A DNA stretch of 64,000 nucleotides from Brachypterus glaber (taxonomy: Eukaryota; Arthropoda; Insecta; Coleoptera; Kateretidae), in the NCBI GenBank assembly GCA_958510825.1, contig OY294049.1:30098774-30162773 (forward strand), given 5' to 3'. A model generated the notes under the pieces. It saw nothing but the letters and a program-made list of their open reading frames with translations, was not told the origin of the DNA and searched no databases. This document shows positions 59,201 through 64,000 of the stretch, in pieces (the stretch's first letter is position 1; the number at the start of each line of letters is the position of its first letter). The translations under genes and the position numbers were made by a program.

Positions 59201-59622
59201 GTAGACTAAAAACCAAATTCGAGGATACAAATAAAATTCTTTTATCGGTATACTGTACACAATACAAATTTCTACATACCATAGACTATAGCAGTGAGAA
59301 TACACAACCACAGCACTTAAAAGTTTTTATAGCACAATTAAGGTGTACAAATGATTCATTCTGCTACTTCTACTTGAATCGCACGTCATATTCTTGGAAT
59401 CAAACTGATATATGTAAGATTTGTAATAGGGGTACCCTAGAAAACCTACAACATATTTTATTTAAATGCCCTATATATAAGTCAATGAGACAGGAGTTGA
59501 TTGCAATGTCTCTTTTAGGGGATTTTCACGAAATGTTATCAGGAAATGCAAATTGCATTAAAATTCTCTATAGGTCAATGTCCAACATACTTAAGCTTAA
59601 AGCATTTATACTAAATGAGTAA
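56221..59622 (+). CDS. LINE ORF2: APE endonuclease and reverse transcriptase
   Basis: Open for about 1,133 codons from 56221, after a stop at 56218. The APE endonuclease starts near 56335 (LSILFWNCEG, CLTETW) and has VVVGGDFNGRI, STIDFVWI and the SKSHHFP end near 57075. The RT spans about 57750-58600: MILLHKSGDKSDPNNYRGIS, QGGFRKNRSCEDN, IFVDYEKAFDNI, KGDSLSPLLF and LLFADDMAIL (catalytic, near 58455). The C-terminus has CKICNRGTLENLQHILFKC, a zinc knuckle. There is no RNase H. No in-frame ATG precedes the endonuclease motifs; the first is at 56527, inside the domain. Confidence 0.85.
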   Translation, partial: ETLLIHISSQTFSHFLRNKTNNTFNCKNTKNYQSNDFDLSILFWNCEGLDTLENLDSNEQHIFSTYKIICLTETWNLSKTISLPIFLNNFSFFTRVAVKDKVMGRGSGGIIILINNNVKYTNLDIIEEDNMWIFLKIKFYAFILVLGAVYFKPSLDTKTCIDLFDTTLLEISSKYNEAVIVVGGDFNGRIANLNSLDENMLDFEHVKSERTSIDKEVNLRGRLLTETMESNSFIVLNGRVGRDIPAGFTYISKRGNSTIDFVWIRRCDLQCVSDFSVRQIVSKSHHFPCFLQTNLQDNDHKILKQQNSHSETVLSWKQDGAVSYKNILNQSHRLNYSSLNVSDTYLNLVQAITETSKFLNLYKQKTYSQIKLNNQPWFDAECKNLKHSVNKQLKICKQCNFQGTNLDNYLLLKKEYLRLKNYKKSNYIKKLQETLLNIKNPIQFWNTLKKFKPKSSLKIEIDPQILYNHFSNFYNNPLTPDLQFFDARHPFLDRPFERTELFAVLNTLKDNKATGRDTIPSEFYKNLPLDWVYYILEMFNTVMETETVPKEWSVIKMILLHKSGDKSDPNNYRGISLLNHITKIFTTLLYNRLKQYVESNNILPEEQGGFRKNRSCEDNIFILYSVIDSALRLQGRKIYAIFVDYEKAFDNIKHELLWQTLIEVGISSKIVRILKMLYENACLTLFNNGNYSDFINITKGVLKGDSLSPLLFAVFIYNIVKFFEEHGARGVTLDKVISLILLLFADDMAILADSPANLQKSINILEKFNNLKNLKLNINKTKIVIFRKSPNVKKHLFYYNGNIIEQVNSYIYLGIPFKYNRLFFDALLSRISKANVCIGVTKNLIFKSNLNNWEGRLKLLHTVILPTLMYAVSIWGLRYINQVEVIQQKFIKSIWFLQKTTPAYIVRNEFNLSELSTQVISLSLNFLVRVENLPHSRYSFNSLQNLKYLDSVPTNQTKYNWYSQLKTILKDFVPNLNISVIQTKSDIEEVIRQCRLKTKFEDTNKILLSVYCTQYKFLHTIDYSSENTQPQHLKVFIAQLRCTNDSFCYFYLNRTSYSWNQTDICKICNRGTLENLQHILFKCPIYKSMRQELIAMSLLGDFHEMLSGNANCIKILYRSMSNILKLKAFILNE

Positions 59623-60045
59623 GGATCAGTTTTAATTAAATACCTACTTTCCTGCATGTTTTTGCGCCAACATTAATGGTGAGTTTATGTAATTGTTCGT
59701 GGACATAAATATTGTATTGTTTGTTTTAGTTTTATATGCCTTTCTAATACGCATACGCTAATGTTACCGTAAGTTATAATTATTAGTTACTACTTTTTTA
59801 GAAGGTATTATACCTAAGTACCTATGTTTAATCTCTCTATGTTTATGTATATGTATATACGTATATGTGCGTGTATTATTTTATTGTAGCGTACCTATTT
59901 ATAATTACTAATAATACTTTTCTGTTTTGTATTACTTATGTTGAACTATATTTCACATTGTATTATTATTGTATTTTTAAAGCAACCATTGTTATAGAAT
60001 TGTCATATTCTTTTAAACAATAAACTATTCTATTCTATTCTATTC

Positions 60046-60059
60046 TACAAAAAAAGTTG
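60046..60059 (+). repeat. LINE target-site duplication, 3' copy
   Basis: TACAAAAAAAGTTG directly after the (TATTC)n tail, identical to 55217-55230. Confidence 0.85.
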
Positions 60060-60778
60060 CCCAGAAACAATTTTTTACATTTTGGGGGAGGGGATAGAAA
60101 AAAATTATTACACTTGTGTAATTTTATTTTACCTTTTAAGTGTTTTTTAATTTTTCTCCTATTGTTAAAAAAATACGACCCAAGATAAAAATTTAACCCC
60201 CAACCGATTTAGCTGAAATACGAACTTGTACAATATAATATAAAAATACATCTGCATACCAAAAAGTCGCTAGCTCAAAGCGTTCTTAAGTTATCGTGGA
60301 TGCTACTATAGCGGTTTCATACATTCATGGCCCAAAGTGTTTTTGCCTCTATGACAATCACTGTGAAGGGGTTAAGGTCTATTAGCCAATGGTATTTGCA
60401 TTTAGTATTTACCAGGTAAAACACTAAAATGTTAAAATCCAAAATTTTACACCAAAAGCTAAGAAAAAAGTTCCGATACATGTAGATCTAAAAATCGTTT
60501 TTAAGGGTACCATGGGCCTTAGTTTAGTTTAGTTCAGTGCGGGGTTCACTGCCCTCAACACCTGGTCCCTAGGGACCTTTGTGTTTACCATGGGCCTTTA
60601 AAAATGGTGTATTTTGAGAGACCGTAATTCTCTTAGAATCGGGTTTTGGAACTACATGTATACAAACTTTTTTTCTTAGTTTCTGATGGCGTCGGTATGG
60701 TGAAAAATGTTACACCAATACTAAGGTGGGGTATATGTAACCCCATCAGAAAAAAAGAAGAAGAAAATATGATCACAC
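60060..60778. other. Intergenic, no gene seen
   Basis: AT-rich with a few GC-richer stretches, for example GGTCCCTAGGGACC near 60566, a perfect 14-base palindrome. The frame beginning near 60646 runs into the repeat arm of the next element and is not supported. Confidence 0.45.
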
Positions 60779-61358
60779 AGGGTGACACAAATCTCTACTC
60801 ACGCACATCTCTACTCATAAACATCTCTACTCACACACAACTCTACTCAAACATATCTCTACTCACACATATCTCTACTCACACACAACTCCACTCAATG
60901 TCATTAACGTCGATTGACTTTGACATTTATTTAAGTAGAACTAGGATTCATGGCGGAATAAAGCACTAATCTAAATTAATTTATTTTTCTGTAGTTCAGC
61001 TTATAAGTTTGTTTATTGCAAACAAAATTTATTATAAGGTTTATTACTATTAATTACTATTACTACTACTGTAGGGAATTAATAAAATTTATTTACAGTA
61101 AACAAGCTGATTTACAACAAAAATATTAAATTATTTGAGTTACTGCTTTGTTCCGCCATGGTATTTTAGTTTCAATCAAATAAATGTCATAGTTAATCGA
61201 CGTTAATAACAATGAGTAGAGTTTTGTGTGAGTAGAGATATGTGTGAGTAGAGATGTGGTTGAGTAGTTTTGTGTGAGTAGAGATTTTTGTGAGTAGAGA
61301 TATGTGTGAGTAGAGATGTGTGTGAGTAGAGATGTGATGAGTATAGATGTCTGTCACC
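60779..61358. mobile_element. Foldback element with subrepeat arms
   Basis: Starts GGTGACACAAATCTCTACTC and ends GAGTATAGATGTCTGTCACC, inverse of each other. The arms (about 60779-60960 and 61140-61358) are built of 15-18-base subrepeats of the type CTCTACTCACACACAT on the left and GAGTAGAGATGTGTGT on the right. The inner arms pair too: TTCATGGCGGAATAAAGCACT with TACTGCTTTGTTCCGCCATGG. The centre is AT-rich. No coding capacity. The structure resembles foldback transposons, whose long ends are made of tandem repeats. Confidence 0.75.
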
Positions 61359-61815
61359 AATTACACATTTTTTATTGTTTAAAATTTTTATGTGCATTTA
61401 TATTGTTTATAATAAATAAATACAGACTACTAAATATAAAACTTTTTATTTGGTGTAATATAACATAAATTACCATACAAAATTTATACATGAAAACAAA
61501 AATAAATTAAATCGTTTTTTTTTTAAGCACATTGGGTTCTGTTCGGAATATAGACTTTTCACACAACCTCAGTTCCTACTGGGTTACTTTCACCTTAGAA
61601 TGGGTCCTGTGTCAAACTAAGGCTCTATTAGAATATCCCGAATTATATTTTGTGCAAAATTATAAATAAACGTTCATCACTATCGGTAGGAAACATTTGA
61701 CACGTTGAACACCAAGGGCGGATCCAGGAATTATTTTATAGCGATATCTGTGTTCCTAGTGATAGGACCCACACCATATTTATGAAAGTTTGTTGGTGCT
61801 GCACCAAGTTACAAT
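61359..61815. other. Intergenic, no gene seen
   Basis: AT-rich sequence with no coding region or clear repeat. Confidence 0.45.
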
Positions 61816-61895
61816 TTTCAGCCAACCAAATAAATACTGTATTTATTTTTCATACAACAAATACAGTATTTATTTGCTTGGCTGAAAAGTGTAAC
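61816..61895. repeat. ~78-bp palindromic element, copy 2
   Basis: The same hairpin as at 4731-4805, in the opposite order of loop sequence: AGCCAACCAAATAAATACTG pairs with CAGTATTTATTTGCTTGGCT. Confidence 0.7.
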
Positions 61896-61973
61896 TCGAA
61901 GCACATAGTTCAGTGTAGCACCAACGAACAAACCTACTGACATCAAGTATACAAGTTTTGGCCAAGCAGAACC

Positions 61974-63576
61974 AGGGTGGCCACTATTTTTCAGAAACAA
62001 ATTTTCCTGACTTTTCCCGGTTTTCCAGGAAAATTTTTTGATTTTTCCCTGACCAATAAGGAGAGTCTTATGACAAAAAACGACTTTTTAATTTTATTTT
62101 CTATTCGAATAGGGCGTATTTAATTTATGGATACTAAAATTAGGGTTCTAATACTTTTTTAATAGTTTACTTACTAGACAATAAAAAAAAAGTATTTGCT
62201 TTCTATTTATTTAATGAAAGTAAACAAAAAAAACAAAATAAAATTATAACTAAAAAAAAACAAATACAGCCTTCATAAATCGAAAAAAATATAAACAAAT
62301 AAAAAAAAATACGAATAAAAAACAAGCACAATATTAGCGCCACAGGCGAACATTTTTAAAACAATATGCAAAAAAGTAATTATTAAACAGTAAACTAAGT
62401 CTTCACAAATAAAAAAGAAAAGATGAATTTATTTCAAAAAACGCGAAATATGCGCCGCAGGCGAAATTTTTTAAATTATATGCAAAAAAAGTAGATAAGT
62501 TATTAATTAGGCCTTCACGAATTAAAAAAAAAAATACATGCATTTGTAAAAAAAGCACAAATTAGGACAGCAGACGAAAATTTTAATTAACACATAAAAT
62601 AATTCGCAAAAATATAGTTTTTTTTTGCTTGTTTCCTACTGCTTTATAGCTAATAACAATTTCGTAGGTAAAAATATTACAAAATATTGCAAAAAAGAAC
62701 TTGTTTGGTAAATTTGGTTTTTGACAGGCAAACCTTTTATAAAGAAATATAATGTATGCGCCGCAGGCGAAAATTTTTCAATAAATAAGGTTTAAATAGC
62801 ATTCTGTGGATTGAAAATATTAAGCAGTTTTCTAAAATATGGCCTCTGGCAATCATTAGAAAACTTTTTTTAATTTATATAATTTTTCTTAAATTTTTGC
62901 TTTTTTCAAAATTTTCCCTGACTTTTCACAAAAATCTTTTATAAAGAAGTATAATGTAGGGGCCGCAGGCGAAAAATTTTAAAATAATATGCAAAAAAGT
63001 AATTTTAAAACAAACCAAGCCTTCTTAAATAAAAAATAATATATGAATTTATTAAAAAAAACACATTTGCAAAAAAGTAGATAAAAATAAGTTATTAAAC
63101 AAATTAGGCCTTAGAAAGTTAAAAAAAAAATAATGCATTTGTAAAAAAATCACAATATTAGGGCCGCAGGCGAAAATTTTAATTAATACATGAAAGAATT
63201 CGCAAAAGTATAGTATTTTTTTGCTTGTTTTCTACAGCTTTATAGCTAATAACAATTTCGTAGGTGAAAATATTAAAAAATATTGCAACAAAAATCTTCC
63301 TTGACAAATTGGTTTTTGACAGGCAAACCTTTTATAAATAAATATAATGTATGCGCCGCAGGCGAAAAATTTTTAATAAATAAGGTTTAAATAGCATTCT
63401 GTGGATTGAAAATATTAAGCAGTTTTCTAAAATATGGCCCCTGGCAACCATTAGAAAAATTGTTGCTTTTTTCAAAATTTTCCCTGACTTTTCACAAAAT
63501 TCCCTGACTTTTCCCGGTCGGTCAAATTCCCTGACTTTTCCCGGTTTTCCTGGTTTTCCAGAGAGTGGCCACCCTG
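61974..63576. mobile_element. 1.6 kb non-autonomous DNA transposon, CAGGGTGGCCACT TIRs
   Basis: Ends CAGGGTGGCCACT and AGTGGCCACCCTG are perfect inverses, flanked by AGAAC on both sides (61969-61973 and 63577-63581). Near both ends are TTCCCTGACTTTTCCCGGTTT-like subterminal blocks. The body contains a ~600-base direct duplication (about 62330-62930 against 62945-63480) and repeated GCCGCAGGCGAAAATTTT motifs. No transposase. The superfamily is uncertain because of the 5-bp duplication. Confidence 0.75.
62335..63480 (+). repeat. GCCGCAGGCGAAAATTTT motif array in a duplicated ~600-bp body
   Basis: GC-rich GCCGCAGGCGAAA followed by T/A runs occurs at about 62340 (variant), 62453, 62568 (variant), 62760, 62962, 63163 and 63355, at ~100-210 base spacing. 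The conserved tail GCATTCTGTGGATTGAAAAT closes both halves (about 62800 and 63394). Confidence 0.75.
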
Positions 63577-64000
63577 AGAACTCAAATTGAAGTTTGCGAA
63601 AAAAGTTAGTTTTTCGGATCGCGCCCTCCAAAAACATTTTTATAAAACCTTTTATGAAAGTATTGAATAATAGGTAGGACTCTATGCAAAAAATTATCGA
63701 CCAATTTTATCGGCCAATTTAAGTTAATTATTAACGGTTTTATAGCATTTTGATTTCATTTATAATAAAATGTACTTCTACATACTATGTAAAAAAATTC
63801 AAAACGTTGTAAAACCGCTAATAATTAACACTTACTAAACTTTTAAACTTGTCGATACTTATTTGCATACATTCAACACTTTTGTAAAAATTTTTTGTTT
63901 GGTCGGGGGGGCGATCCCAAAAACTAACTTTTTTCTCAAACTTCAATTTAAGTTCTGCTGGAGCAGAACTTGTCTACTTGGTATCGGTATAAACCTACAT

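Larger units (their letters stand above)
55231..60045 (+). mobile_element. Full-length LINE with perfect 14-bp target-site duplication
   Basis: 4,815 bp flanked by TACAAAAAAAGTTG at 55217-55230 and again at 60046-60059. It has a ~320-base 5' UTR, an ORF1 with coiled coil and RNA-binding fold, an ORF2 with APE endonuclease, RT and a C-terminal zinc knuckle, a ~400-base 3' UTR, AATAAA and a (TATTC)n tail. Both ORFs are open. The intact ORFs and perfect duplication point to a recent insertion. It belongs to the APE-type non-LTR group; ORF1 is of the L1-like type, but I do not assign a clade. Confidence 0.9.
61935..64000. mobile_element. Large palindromic element, right end beyond window
   Basis: About 61940-61973 plus 63582-63630 (CAAATTGAAGTTTGCGAAAA, GTTAGTTTTTCGGATCGCGC) is matched in reverse complement by about 63905-63985 (GGGCGATCCCAAAAACTAAC, TCAAACTTCAATTTAAGTTC). 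The centre (63640-63900) is also partly symmetrical around TAATTATTAAC and AATTAACACTTA. The left arm is split by the TIR element at 61974. The right end is not contained in the window. Confidence 0.6.

Noticed and set aside
60646..60969. Frame of 107 codons with Ser/Thr/His repeats
   Set aside because: Its second half translates the CTCTACTCACACA subrepeats of the foldback element.

Overview
The window reads as arthropod, most likely insect, nuclear DNA: it is AT-rich, has no operons or bacterial signals, and is filled with eukaryotic mobile elements typical of insects (BEL/Pao and Ty3/gypsy LTR retrotransposons, APE-type and R2-like non-LTR retrotransposons, a Tc1/mariner remnant, miniature inverted-repeat and foldback elements). 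I found no convincing host gene. The species cannot be read from the sequence. One 200-base assembly gap lies at 32775-32974. Layout. 1-5.7 kb: intergenic repeats, including large foldback (inverted-repeat) elements. 5.67-13.2 kb: a tandem triplication with units of about 2.64, 2.83 and a shortened 2.1 kb. Each unit carries blocks of a ~187-193 bp satellite, a ~765 bp PIF/Harbinger-like MITE and, in the first two, the 5' end of a DNA transposon and the N-terminal zinc-finger part of an R2-like retrotransposon. 13.2-25.4 kb: a Jockey/CR1-type LINE inserted in the third copy of that R2-like element, itself split in ORF2 by an 8.2 kb BEL/Pao element (minus strand, 5-bp target duplication GTTTG). 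25.4-28.4 kb: the rest of the R2-like element and the other end of the enclosing DNA transposon; the satellite then resumes and flips orientation near 28.54 kb. This gives a readable nesting order: satellite, DNA transposon, R2-like element, LINE, BEL. 29.3-34.5 kb: a decayed Tc1-like transposase, a hairpin element, the gap and a decayed retroelement ORF. 34.5-51.9 kb: a pair of ~660 bp inverted repeats 16 kb apart, each carrying a tRNA-like Pol III unit. They enclose a MITE, a LINE 3' fragment and a 14 kb Ty3/gypsy element with 2.03 kb LTRs. The gypsy element has a hairpin-repeat leader, intact gag, a candidate -1 frameshift site, pol broken by one frameshift in RT, and an unusual 2,468-bp tandem array of partial LTR plus 3'-UTR units. 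51.9-55.2 kb: simple and short tandem repeats, no clear gene. 55.2-60.05 kb: a full-length LINE with a perfect 14-bp target-site duplication and both ORFs open; it looks recent. 60.8-61.4 kb: a foldback element whose arms are made of CTCTACTCACACA-type subrepeats. 61.8-64 kb: a short palindrome, then a 1.6 kb TIR element (CAGGGTGGCCACT) inserted with a 5-bp duplication inside one arm of a larger palindromic element that runs off the window. The elements do not form a pathway. The most informative content is the nested history, the gypsy LTR/3'-UTR array with its antisense tRNA-like units, and the intact LINE. I did not find a convincing new multi-gene system.
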